Made by a program: the position numbers and the translations under genes
Part shown: piece after piece, positions 17,175-24,830 of the stretch
Layout: the number at the start of each line of letters is the position of its first letter
Numbering within the stretch: position 1 is the stretch's first letter
NCBI RefSeq assembly: GCF_900107835.1
Contig: NZ_FNRG01000004.1
Location: forward strand, 1-64,000
Reading direction: 5' to 3'
Source: Oribacterium sp. KHPX15
GTDB lineage: Bacteria > Bacillota > Clostridia > Lachnospirales > Lachnospiraceae
DNA: 64,000 nt
Notes under the pieces: model-generated
The model's database searches: none
What the model was told of the DNA's origin: nothing
What the model saw: the letters and a program-made list of their open reading frames with translations, nothing else

Positions 17175-17471
17175 TTAACCTATACTCGTTTCTTTTTGTG
17201 GGACAAATTCTATTTTTAAGGCCATATGTAATGCCTGAGCTATTCTTTGTAAAGTCTTTACAGATGGATTTCCGGTTCCATGTTCCAATCTGCTTATATC
17301 AGCCTGTGATATTCCTGTGGCATCTGCCAATTGTTTTTGTGTCATTCCATTTTCTTTCCTGGCATCAATTAATGCCTGTATTAGAGAATACTCAGGTTCA
17401 AGTGCATCATATTTCTCTTTAAAAACAGGGTCTTTAAGCTGTTCTTCTATGAAGTCATTTAAGGTTGTCAT
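17175..17471 (-). CDS. HigA-like XRE antitoxin (orphan)
   Basis: 98-aa helix-turn-helix protein. N-terminal MTTLNDFIEEQLKDPVFKEK and the XRE domain NGMTQKQLADATGISQADIS are typical of antitoxins paired with HigB/Gp49-type RelE-fold toxins. GGAAGGAG precedes the ATG. On the same strand the ATG overlaps the stop of a 20-codon remnant of such a toxin (17468-17530), but the rest of the toxin is gone. A good promoter with an internal palindrome lies at 17542-17570, so the antitoxin can still be expressed and could repress itself. Confidence 0.85.
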   Translation of the reverse strand: MTTLNDFIEEQLKDPVFKEKYDALEPEYSLIQALIDARKENGMTQKQLADATGISQADISRLEHGTGNPSVKTLQRIAQALHMALKIEFVPQKETSIG

Positions 17472-17530
17472 TTATTCTCCTTCCTGGCATAATAATCAGC
17501 CCTATATGTCTTTGCTAATTCGATTTCGCT
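17468..17530 (-). pseudogene. Remnant of HigB/Gp49-type toxin C-terminus
   Basis: The frame that ends in the ATGA overlap with the antitoxin start reads SEIELAKTYRADYYARKENK before its TGA. This is the usual ending of HigB-like toxins (EI.LA..YR.DY..R). Upstream there is an in-frame TAG and the sequence becomes promoter, so only about 20 codons survive. Confidence 0.7.
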
Positions 17531-17541
17531 CTATAGTTTCA

Positions 17542-17570
17542 ATAATATGTGTTTTATCACATATCGTCAA
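17542..17570 (-). promoter_or_regulatory. Antitoxin promoter with palindromic operator
   Basis: On the - strand TTGACG (17565-17570) and TATTAT (17542-17547) are 17 bases apart. The spacer holds the inverted repeat ATATGTG-TTTTAT-CACATAT (17545-17564, 7-bp arms), well placed for autorepression by the XRE protein. Confidence 0.65.
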
Positions 17571-17640
17571 TTGCTTTTATTAATTTTTTTGATAAAGTGG
17601 GAATTCTTTTTGAATAATAGACTATTATTTCTTTTGACTT

Positions 17641-17697
17641 GAGAATCATATCATGGTCTAAGGAAAATGCATATGGTCTGTTTTTAGACCATATAGA
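17641..17697 (-). promoter_or_regulatory. Operator-like block, copy 2
   Basis: Reverse-complement relative of 16100-16160. Its core ATATGGTCTGTTTTTAGACC then ATAT (17671-17694) is a perfect 9-bp-arm palindrome. Located upstream of the antitoxin promoter. Confidence 0.5.
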
Positions 17698-17739
17698 AAT
17701 ATTGGATATTCAGTTTCCTTTCAGCATCCGGTGATATTA

Positions 17740-17915
17740 TATGACCATCAGATGAGGAACATCTGATACCCCAAAATGTTTTTTCATACTCAAGCCGGCA
17801 GCACCCAAATCTGCCGGCAACCCTCTGAAAACCGATGATCAGATAATATGCATTCTATCATCTTTATATCATATATTTGCCGGTTAAATTCGAAATGAAT
17901 TTGGCCGGTTTTTCT
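17740..17915 (+). ncRNA. Candidate structured RNA with terminator
   Basis: Four consecutive hairpins and no ORF: ATCAGAT/ATCTGAT (17747-17767), GCCGGCAG/CTGCCGGC (17794-17818), GATGAT/ATCATC (17834-17862), and a terminator stem GCCGGTTAAATTC/GAATTTGGCCGGT followed by TTTTTCTTC (17879-17914). The layout resembles a small RNA or a terminated leader, but I do not recognise a known riboswitch class and no gene follows directly. The wider stretch 17572-17965 holds no other gene. Confidence 0.4.
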
Positions 17916-17965
17916 TCGTGAAGAAAAAAAACATTTGGATATATTGCCTTCGTAAGCCTTATAAA

Positions 17966-17992
17966 CCATTGGTGCCTGTCACCTATTTATGG
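17966..17992 (+). repeat. REP-like repeat copy 6 (shortened)
   Basis: CCATTGGTGCCTGTCACCTA then TTTATGG: both outer ends of the unit are joined with the middle missing. Its right end runs into the small peptide ORF. Confidence 0.7.
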
Positions 17993-18003
17993 AGGAAGCC
18001 AGT

Positions 18004-18084
18004 GTGATCTTAAATGACGAAGATCTGGATCTGGCGACCGGAGGAACCGCTTATTTTAAATTTATGGAAGAGATACCAAAGTAA
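18004..18084 (+). CDS. Tiny peptide with double-glycine leader-like motif
   Basis: 26-codon frame from GTG with GGAGGA 7 bases ahead (17991-17996). The peptide contains LNDEDLDLATGG followed by TAYFKFMEEIPK. The LxDEDLDxxxGG pattern matches the end of double-glycine leaders of Nif11-like and class II bacteriocin/lantibiotic precursors, cut by PCAT/LanT-type transporters. The core would be only about 12 residues and no export or modification gene is near, so it may be the relic of a precursor whose first half was replaced by the REP-like element. A clean terminator follows at 18102. Confidence 0.4.
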   Translation: MILNDEDLDLATGGTAYFKFMEEIPK

Positions 18085-18101
18085 CTACAGAAACTCATCG
18101 G

Positions 18102-18136
18102 AGGAGTCGCATCAATATGGGGCGGCTCCTTTTTTA
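18102..18136 (+). terminator. Terminator after the small peptide ORF
   Basis: AGGAGTCGC/GCGGCTCCT stem (18102-18110 with 18122-18130, one G.U pair) and a run of seven T. It also lies at the 3' end of the - strand ATPase gene. Confidence 0.8.
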
Positions 18137-18158
18137 TGTTGTCAATAGATGTAAAAAA

Positions 18159-19484
18159 CTATAGTCCAACGTTATCCATAAGAAAGTCAAACAGATCTAT
18201 AATCATAATTCCCTTCTCATCATAAGACGGTTTTAATCCTGTTTTTGCAACAACAATCTTTTTAAAAGAATCATCAATATAGTAGAGGCTCTTCTTTTCC
18301 TGCAACTGTTTACCGGCATCGTCCATCGAAAGTGCTGATTGAATATAGTATTTTATATCTCCTTTAGAGGCTATAAAATCTACTTCCAGTGCCTTCTGCG
18401 CATATATATACTTTCCATTAATATCTATTCTGTCGGTCTTCTCACTGACGTTTACTTCCCCAACATCAATATTAAAACCTCTGTATCTAAGCTCGTTATA
18501 TATGATATTTTCCATAATATGAGTCTCTTCAATCTGTCGGAAGTTCAGTCTGGCATTCCTTACCCCTATATCTTCAAAGTATAACTTAAATGGAGCCCCA
18601 ATATACTTTCTTCCTTTTATATTGTACTTGCTGACCTTGGATATAACGAATGCATCCTCAAAATAACCCATGAAATTAGCAATCGTGTCATCGGTAATAT
18701 CTTTTCCCATCACGCTTTTAAAAGTGTTTGTGAGTTTACTTACGTTTACCGGTGAACCAACCATTGAAGCTATGATATTAAATGTATCTGCCAGTTCAGT
18801 TTTCTTTTTTATTTTATTATGGGCTATTATATCTTTAAGATAAGTTTCCTCGCATAAAGAATTTAGATAAGATATCTTTTCATCATTTCCCACCATCTGT
18901 GCAACAAGCGGAATCCCACCGGTTCTGATATACTCTTTCCATGCTTCCTGTGGATTTATGCTCTGCCCTTGCATATACTCAGAAAAAGAAAGCGGTAAAA
19001 CATGTACAATTGTGCCTCTGCCCTTAAACTCTGTAGCTATGTCCGACGAAAGAAATCTTGAATTCGAACCTGTAACATAAACATCTAAGTTCTTATGACG
19101 CAAAAAACCATTCAAGGTGCCGAAAAAATTATCCAGAAGCTGAACCTCATCAAGCAGTAGGTAGAAATCGTCTTCGTCATTGGTCCTATCCTTGATATAT
19201 GCCCTGAATTTCTTGGCATTTATATAATAAATCCCATTTTTCTTTTCAAGTTTTGTCTCTTCATCAGGAAAATACGAATCAAGCAAATCGATATCCTCAT
19301 CGGCATCAAAAGCAAACCTGATAACATTGGTGCTTGGCACGCCATTAGCCAAAAGATACTTATAATACAATTCATTCATAAGATATGATTTTCCTGAACG
19401 TCTTGCGCCGGTTATCACTTTGATCAGGCCGTTTTGTCTTCTTTCAACAAGCCGGTCTATATATTTTGCTCTATTATATTCCAT
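18159..19484 (-). CDS. AAA-type ATPase with DUF4143 domain
   Basis: 441-aa protein of the AAA_14/DUF4143 family. Walker A is TGARRSGKSYL (about residues 25-35), Walker B LLLDEVQLL (about 111-119), followed by VTGSNSRFLSSD; the C-terminal DUF4143 half includes YIGAPFKLYFEDIGVRNA and ALEVDFIA, the latter part resembling a PD-(D/E)XK-like fold. Cellular role unknown; these are abundant in Lachnospiraceae and Bacteroidetes and usually lone genes, as here. GGAGTAAAC precedes the ATG on the - strand. Confidence 0.88.
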   Translation of the reverse strand: MEYNRAKYIDRLVERRQNGLIKVITGARRSGKSYLMNELYYKYLLANGVPSTNVIRFAFDADEDIDLLDSYFPDEETKLEKKNGIYYINAKKFRAYIKDRTNDEDDFYLLLDEVQLLDNFFGTLNGFLRHKNLDVYVTGSNSRFLSSDIATEFKGRGTIVHVLPLSFSEYMQGQSINPQEAWKEYIRTGGIPLVAQMVGNDEKISYLNSLCEETYLKDIIAHNKIKKKTELADTFNIIASMVGSPVNVSKLTNTFKSVMGKDITDDTIANFMGYFEDAFVISKVSKYNIKGRKYIGAPFKLYFEDIGVRNARLNFRQIEETHIMENIIYNELRYRGFNIDVGEVNVSEKTDRIDINGKYIYAQKALEVDFIASKGDIKYYIQSALSMDDAGKQLQEKKSLYYIDDSFKKIVVAKTGLKPSYDEKGIMIIDLFDFLMDNVGL

Positions 19485-19713
19485 GTTTACTCCATATTTT
19501 TAAAAGACTTTGAAAATATTCGATTATATTTTACCACTCATCAAATTATACGACAATGTTTTACTCGAAATTTTCCAAAGTCTTTATGATATATATATTA
19601 TATGTCTTCAAGAAGACATAGCGTCAATTTAAAGCCGGTTTCTAATGGCCTTTTTCAATTATTAAATAATCATAAACTCATTATAGATGTGCATTTTTTT
19701 GTTGTGTATGTAA

Positions 19714-19914
19714 GTAGAATTAAGATATCGAAGCAAAAGACCGGATATATATAATGTAGAATCTGAGATCGTCTTTGACAGTGTGAAATATGACCGGAAC
19801 GAGAGAAAGACAATCTTCTTCCTGTATGATGATCCGGTAGGTTAGATCCGGACTGAGTACTATAGCTTCACTGCGCCGGGGAAGAAGAATGTAGAGAGTG
19901 GATGGAATGTATGA
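19714..19914 (+). pseudogene. Decayed ORF fragment of unknown family
   Basis: One frame reads NVESEIVFDSVKYDRNERKT followed by IFFLYDDPVG, a TAG stop (about 19843), then IRTEYYSFTAPGKKNVESGW. The composition is protein-like and the two halves read on in the same frame, suggesting a gene inactivated by a nonsense mutation and truncated at both ends. I recognise no family. The rest of 19485-20181 shows only AT-rich DNA and a short AAAGCC/GGCCTTT hairpin near 19634-19655. Confidence 0.45.
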
Positions 19915-20074
19915 GAAAACTGTGAGGGTGAAAGAAGAGTACTATCCAACACGTAGACATTCACTTTAATTGCGTAATTTATCCTTATTATTCAAGCAGC
20001 ATTAAGCTGATGTTGATTGTGTTTGAGCCGATATATTAAACGAGAATATTCCTTTTGAATAACAGAATAATATT

Positions 20075-20101
20075 GGTACTGTGTACCATTCGGGACTTCA
20101 T
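20075..20101 (+). repeat. Left copy of a GGTACYGTGTACC repeat
   Basis: GGTACTGTGTACCATTCGGG then ACTTCA. A similar sequence in the same orientation (GGTACCGTGTACCCTTTCAG then GGTTCTTCA) is at 26426-26455, so the two bracket the three-gene cassette. Confidence 0.45.
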
Positions 20102-20181
20102 TTTTAATCAGTTTTAGATATTTTTTTTGCATGTGATATTTAAATATTTTAGTGAACAAATAGGAAAGGAGGCATTACTTC

Positions 20182-21813
20182 GTGGTAAAAGCTGAATTAT
20201 TTTATAATCCATATCTTCTTGAAACAGAGGTTCGATTCAACGGAAATCCCCCAAGAATAAACAGTCTTGTAGAGAAATATCAAAAAGAAAAACTTCAAAC
20301 CTGGGTGAATAAGATTCCTTCAATATTCTACGATGAGATGAACGGATATAATTTTGAACTGGACTTTACCGGGACAGAAATGGACTTTGAAGAGTTAAAA
20401 AAATCTTTCCTACAAGCTGGGGTCGGAAAAGACCTTGTACAGCTTTTTCACAAGGGCAATCTCGACAGCAGACAGGAAAAATCTCATTCTATAGATGAAT
20501 TTTTGCAGTGGCTTGACGATACACCCAACAGAAAGTTTGATTTACATTCATTCAGAGACCGCAACAAAGAATTATTTGATAGTGCATATTCATTTGTTGT
20601 AATAGGGGGATTAGTAAATCCTGACAGTATCTTTGCGGATATCGACATATCCGTGGAGAATGTTGAATCGGTAGATGAATTACATAAAACGGATCTTCAT
20701 AGTACCCCGGTTCTCTTTTATATTGATCGCAAAACAACTAGCACATTGCAATACAATCTATTGGAGCTTTTGAAGAGAGATGATATCACACAGGATCAAC
20801 TTTTCTTCATGATAAGTCCTACTCTTGGAGAAAAAGCCGAAAGAGATATACGAGATCTGGGTGTTAAAAAGCCTCAGGTAGTAACATCTGTTGATGACCC
20901 TCTTATCTTTCGATATTTTGAACTTTTTCCTATATCAGAATATATTTATGATTCAATTAACGTGTTTCGTACACAGGCTGATGAGTTAGGGGCCATTCTT
21001 GAAGAAGAAAATAAACAGAGTGAGATAACCAACCGGGATATCCATGAAAAGATTAAAGAGTTGGATGGTATTCTGACCAATTTAAAAATAGCCAATGACC
21101 ATTTTTTCAATAGAGAAAATCTTGATCTTCCGTTAGATTTGATAAGAGCCAAATCATATTTGATCGACAATATAAATCAATGGAAAATTAAGAAGACAAA
21201 AATCGCAGATGTGGCAGAGGCCAGATCATTAGCTTATGAATTTGAATCAGAAGTTTTTAGGTTTTTTGATGATTTCAAGCATTCTGTAAATCAATTCTAT
21301 TTTATGCAATGTGCAACACTCCTGACTCTTTGCGATGAATGGTACAAGAGTGCTCAAATTAAAGAAGATTATAACGTTAAAGAGATAGTAGCTTCTGAAC
21401 TAACTGAACACTCGGTACATCGAATAGCTGACGAATTATTGAATATAAAAGAAGAACAATATGTCATACCAAAAAATGATTTTTTCGGAAAATTATTTAA
21501 AGCTTCCGAAGAATCACCTCAAGAACCGGTTCTGGAAACAATATACTACTATGAAAACTGGCGTTCACATGCTGCTAGTGTTGTTGGACCGGTAGCAGAT
21601 GACATGATCAATGAAGCCTATTATAACTTACAAAAGTATTTCTCTGAATTGTCCGATTGTTACATGGAACAAATAGCTGTTCTTCTTCAGGAAGTAACTG
21701 AAGAAAAGGAACTTGTATCATCGCAACTTACGGAAGATGAAAAATTACTACAAGCAGATAACGATTGGCATACTACTTTCTGTGATAAGCTCCAAGATAT
21801 AGCGAGGTCCTGA
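20182..21813 (+). CDS. Unknown protein A of HerA-ATPase cassette
   Basis: 543-aa protein, family not recognised. No signal peptide, membrane segment, P-loop or obvious catalytic triad. Residues 1-130 look mixed alpha/beta; residues 130-265 contain alternating hydrophobic strands (YSFVVIGGLVNPDSI, TPVLFYIDRKTT, LFFMISPTLGE); from about 265 to 520 it is mostly helical with heptad-like stretches (ELGAILEEENKQSEITNRDI), so coiled coil or helical bundle. GTG start with AGGAAAGGAGG 9 bases ahead. The ATPase gene begins 2 bases after its stop, so the products are made together and probably interact. A structural or substrate-recognition subunit is a reasonable inference. Confidence 0.75.
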   Translation: MVKAELFYNPYLLETEVRFNGNPPRINSLVEKYQKEKLQTWVNKIPSIFYDEMNGYNFELDFTGTEMDFEELKKSFLQAGVGKDLVQLFHKGNLDSRQEKSHSIDEFLQWLDDTPNRKFDLHSFRDRNKELFDSAYSFVVIGGLVNPDSIFADIDISVENVESVDELHKTDLHSTPVLFYIDRKTTSTLQYNLLELLKRDDITQDQLFFMISPTLGEKAERDIRDLGVKKPQVVTSVDDPLIFRYFELFPISEYIYDSINVFRTQADELGAILEEENKQSEITNRDIHEKIKELDGILTNLKIANDHFFNRENLDLPLDLIRAKSYLIDNINQWKIKKTKIADVAEARSLAYEFESEVFRFFDDFKHSVNQFYFMQCATLLTLCDEWYKSAQIKEDYNVKEIVASELTEHSVHRIADELLNIKEEQYVIPKNDFFGKLFKASEESPQEPVLETIYYYENWRSHAASVVGPVADDMINEAYYNLQKYFSELSDCYMEQIAVLLQEVTEEKELVSSQLTEDEKLLQADNDWHTTFCDKLQDIARS

Positions 21814-21815
21814 TT

Positions 21816-24800
21816 ATGAATGAAATACAAGAGCACATGTCCGCCGAAATAGTCACTCAGGATATGACTATGGAAAACCGTCTTGCAATTATAGAGGATG
21901 GTATCCGGAAAAAGTATCTATCCAGATTGACAGAAATGCAAATAGTTCCTGTCGGTGAACTTCTACCGTTGGAAGAGGATTTAATCCAGAATATCCGCCT
22001 TTTTCATGTTACCGAGATGGTATATAAAAAAGGTGAACCTGTTACGGATAAGTTCACAACTGTATTTAATACTCTTTCAACATATAATGCTACCGCATTC
22101 ATAATCATGGATTCCGACGGTCAAAAGACAGATTTTTACATCGGTGTCCGTAATATGGAAAAGGATGAATTGCAGAAGCGTTCAACCGTTACCCTTGGTG
22201 ACACACTGAAGAATACATTCATTGGTCACTTCCCCGGAATGAAGATCTTAGGAAAGGACAGACAGCATATTGCTGCTCTGTCTGAAAAGATCATAAAGCA
22301 ACAGAACGTTACATCAGTAAGCATTGTCGGGAACAGTAAGTCTTCAACAGAACAAACTAATGAACAGTTTGTTCAGGGGATAGAAAAGCTGGCTCTGGCG
22401 ATGCATGGACGCCAATTCATAGGTCTTATTGTGGCAGAAAACCAACCTTCACAGATGATCCAGATGCTGCGGAAGGAATATCAGGATCTATATACAAAGC
22501 TCTCTCCTCTTCAAAAAGTACAATTATCTGAGAGTACATCCAATACTACGTCCAAAAGCAAGTCATTTGCCGAGATGAATGGACAGCAACGAGCAGCACT
22601 TTTGGGAGGAGTACTTACTTCATTGGGCGGTGTAATCGGAGGTGCCATTGCAGGAGGAGCAATAAGTCCTTCAATCGGAATGACTGGCGGCGCAATGGTT
22701 GGTGGTCAGATTGCAGGACAGCTGAGCGGTTTCATCAATACTTTGGCCCCCACTGAACAGCAGAGTGAATCCCTCAGTACTTCAACATCAACTACAACAG
22801 AAAACAAAGTAGTAACTGATATGCTTCAAATGCTGGATGATTCTTTGAAACGTACGAGGGAATTTGACAGTTATGGCATGTGGAATGTTGCTGCATATTT
22901 TCTTTCTGATGATATGTCAGCGGCTGAGATTGCTGCCAGCAATTATCGTTCTCTTATGAATGGTGAGAACTCCGGAAGAGAAGTCTCATCAATAAATTCG
23001 TGGAGAAGCAATAATCCGAGAACAGTTGGTAATTATCATGATTTGACCACATATCTTTCCCGTTTTCTTCATCCGCTCTTTTATTACGGTAATAATGACC
23101 AATACGGTGTAATGACAAATGCTACTACTACTATTACCGGTAAAGAACTCGGAATTCACATGGAGCTACCCAGGGCCACTGTATCCGGACTTCCGGTCAT
23201 TGAGCATGCTGAATTCGGCAAAGAAGTTACTGCCTACCACCTGTTTTCAAAGAACACTGTGTCACGTCCGGAGGACAGAATGACACTTGGCAGAGTGTTT
23301 GATCTTGGAAAGATTACAAACAAAATTGTAGAACTCGATAATAAGAGCCTGAACATGCATACATTTATTACCGGATCAACAGGATCAGGTAAGAGTAATA
23401 CCGTTTATCAGATGCTGGCTGAGCTTCATCAGGACAGAATTCCGTTTCTTGTTGTTGAGCCGGCGAAAGGCGAGTATAAGGATGTTTTCGGAAACTGGCC
23501 GGATACTAATGTATATTCTACAAATCCACGAGTAGCAGAACTTATTAATATCAATCCTTTCAGGTTTCCTAAATCTATACATGTTCTGGAGCATGTGGAT
23601 GGATTGGTTGAAATCTTCAGTGTCTGCTGGCCAATGTATGACGCTATGCCGGCTTTTTTTAAGGACGCCATCTTACAATCCTATGAGGAGGTGGGCTGGG
23701 ATCTTGGTTCTTCTACCTTTGATGGAGCAGAACCTGAATACCCCGATTTTGAAATTCTTATCGATCAACTAAACAAATTGATAGAAAGCTCTGATTATGC
23801 TTCTGATATAAAATCAAATTATCGTGGAGCACTGATAACCCGTGTTAAATCATTGACCGTCGGGCTCAATAAGTTCATATTTACGACAGAACAAACACCA
23901 TATAAAAAGCTTTTCGATGAAAACTGCATTATTGATATAAGCAGGGTCAAGTCTACAGAGACAAAAGCTCTCATTATGGGGCTTATGGTTTATATCCTGA
24001 ATGAGTACCGAGTTGATCAAAAGACAGAGAATAATAATGGATTAAAGCATGTCACTGTTCTTGAAGAAGCTCATAATCTGCTCAAAAACACTAAAGGTGG
24101 CGGAGAATCCGGGTTAGTGGGAAAATCCGTTGAGATGCTCACTCAGACCATTGCGGAAATCCGAACATATGGTGAGGGATTTATTATAGTTGATCAGTCA
24201 CCATCTTCTGTTGATATTGCGGCAATAAAGAACACTAATACAAAGATCGTTCTCCGTACTCCGGAAGCAAATGACAGGGATGCTATCGGACGTTCGATAG
24301 GTCTCACCGTGGATCAAGTGAATGAAATAGCAAAACTACCAAGTGGTGTAGCTGTTGTTTATCAAAATGACTGGGTCGCTCCGGTTTTGACCATGATTGA
24401 TAAAGCAGCTGTCACAGAACGGCCTTATGTGCCGGATAGAAGGACAGTTATTCGAACTGTAAGTTCCGCAAGAATATTTATCTTAAGGATGCTTATGCAA
24501 CCATGGATTGGTAAGGGAAGGATAGATGAACAATCCTTAAAAGACTCTTTGAAAGTACTCGAAATATCACGCGGAGCAAAAAAGGTAATCTCCACATTAA
24601 TAGATGACTACACACTCTTCAATGGACTTCTAAATTGGAAAACTGCAGATCTCCCTAAACTGCAGGAACTAGTCCAGGAAGTAATAGGCATAGATAATAA
24701 GGACTTTATGAATTTTAATACCCCTAAGGAATTACAGGTATTTGTTGAAAACAGACTGAAGCAGTGTTCTTCTGAAGAAATCAAGAACATCTGCTTTGTG

Positions 24801-24818
24801 TTAACATCAAAGGAATGA
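21816..24818 (+). CDS. HerA/FtsK-like ATPase with glycine-zipper insert (protein B)
   Basis: 1000-aa ATPase of the HerA/DUF87-VirB4 superfamily. The N-terminal ~250 residues are of unknown fold; residues about 250-305 are a glycine-zipper/hydrophobic stretch (LGGVIGGAIAGGAISPSIGM then TGGAMVGGQIAGQLSG) able to enter or cross a membrane, bordered by Ser/Thr-rich segments. The motor domain has Walker A GSTGSGKSNT (about 519-528), then FLVVEPAKGEYK, Walker B HVTVLEEAHN (about 744-753), a sensor-like GEGFIIVDQSPSSVD and KIVLRTPEANDRDAIG. HerA relatives are hexameric DNA or protein translocases, found with NurA in repair and with SIR2 or DUF4297 nucleases in phage defence. Here its partners are unknown proteins A and C. 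The gene is tightly coupled on both sides (2 and 12 bases). Confidence 0.85.
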   Translation: MNEIQEHMSAEIVTQDMTMENRLAIIEDGIRKKYLSRLTEMQIVPVGELLPLEEDLIQNIRLFHVTEMVYKKGEPVTDKFTTVFNTLSTYNATAFIIMDSDGQKTDFYIGVRNMEKDELQKRSTVTLGDTLKNTFIGHFPGMKILGKDRQHIAALSEKIIKQQNVTSVSIVGNSKSSTEQTNEQFVQGIEKLALAMHGRQFIGLIVAENQPSQMIQMLRKEYQDLYTKLSPLQKVQLSESTSNTTSKSKSFAEMNGQQRAALLGGVLTSLGGVIGGAIAGGAISPSIGMTGGAMVGGQIAGQLSGFINTLAPTEQQSESLSTSTSTTTENKVVTDMLQMLDDSLKRTREFDSYGMWNVAAYFLSDDMSAAEIAASNYRSLMNGENSGREVSSINSWRSNNPRTVGNYHDLTTYLSRFLHPLFYYGNNDQYGVMTNATTTITGKELGIHMELPRATVSGLPVIEHAEFGKEVTAYHLFSKNTVSRPEDRMTLGRVFDLGKITNKIVELDNKSLNMHTFITGSTGSGKSNTVYQMLAELHQDRIPFLVVEPAKGEYKDVFGNWPDTNVYSTNPRVAELININPFRFPKSIHVLEHVDGLVEIFSVCWPMYDAMPAFFKDAILQSYEEVGWDLGSSTFDGAEPEYPDFEILIDQLNKLIESSDYASDIKSNYRGALITRVKSLTVGLNKFIFTTEQTPYKKLFDENCIIDISRVKSTETKALIMGLMVYILNEYRVDQKTENNNGLKHVTVLEEAHNLLKNTKGGGESGLVGKSVEMLTQTIAEIRTYGEGFIIVDQSPSSVDIAAIKNTNTKIVLRTPEANDRDAIGRSIGLTVDQVNEIAKLPSGVAVVYQNDWVAPVLTMIDKAAVTERPYVPDRRTVIRTVSSARIFILRMLMQPWIGKGRIDEQSLKDSLKVLEISRGAKKVISTLIDDYTLFNGLLNWKTADLPKLQELVQEVIGIDNKDFMNFNTPKELQVFVENRLKQCSSEEIKNICFVLTSKE

Positions 24819-24830
24819 GGTGCACTTATC

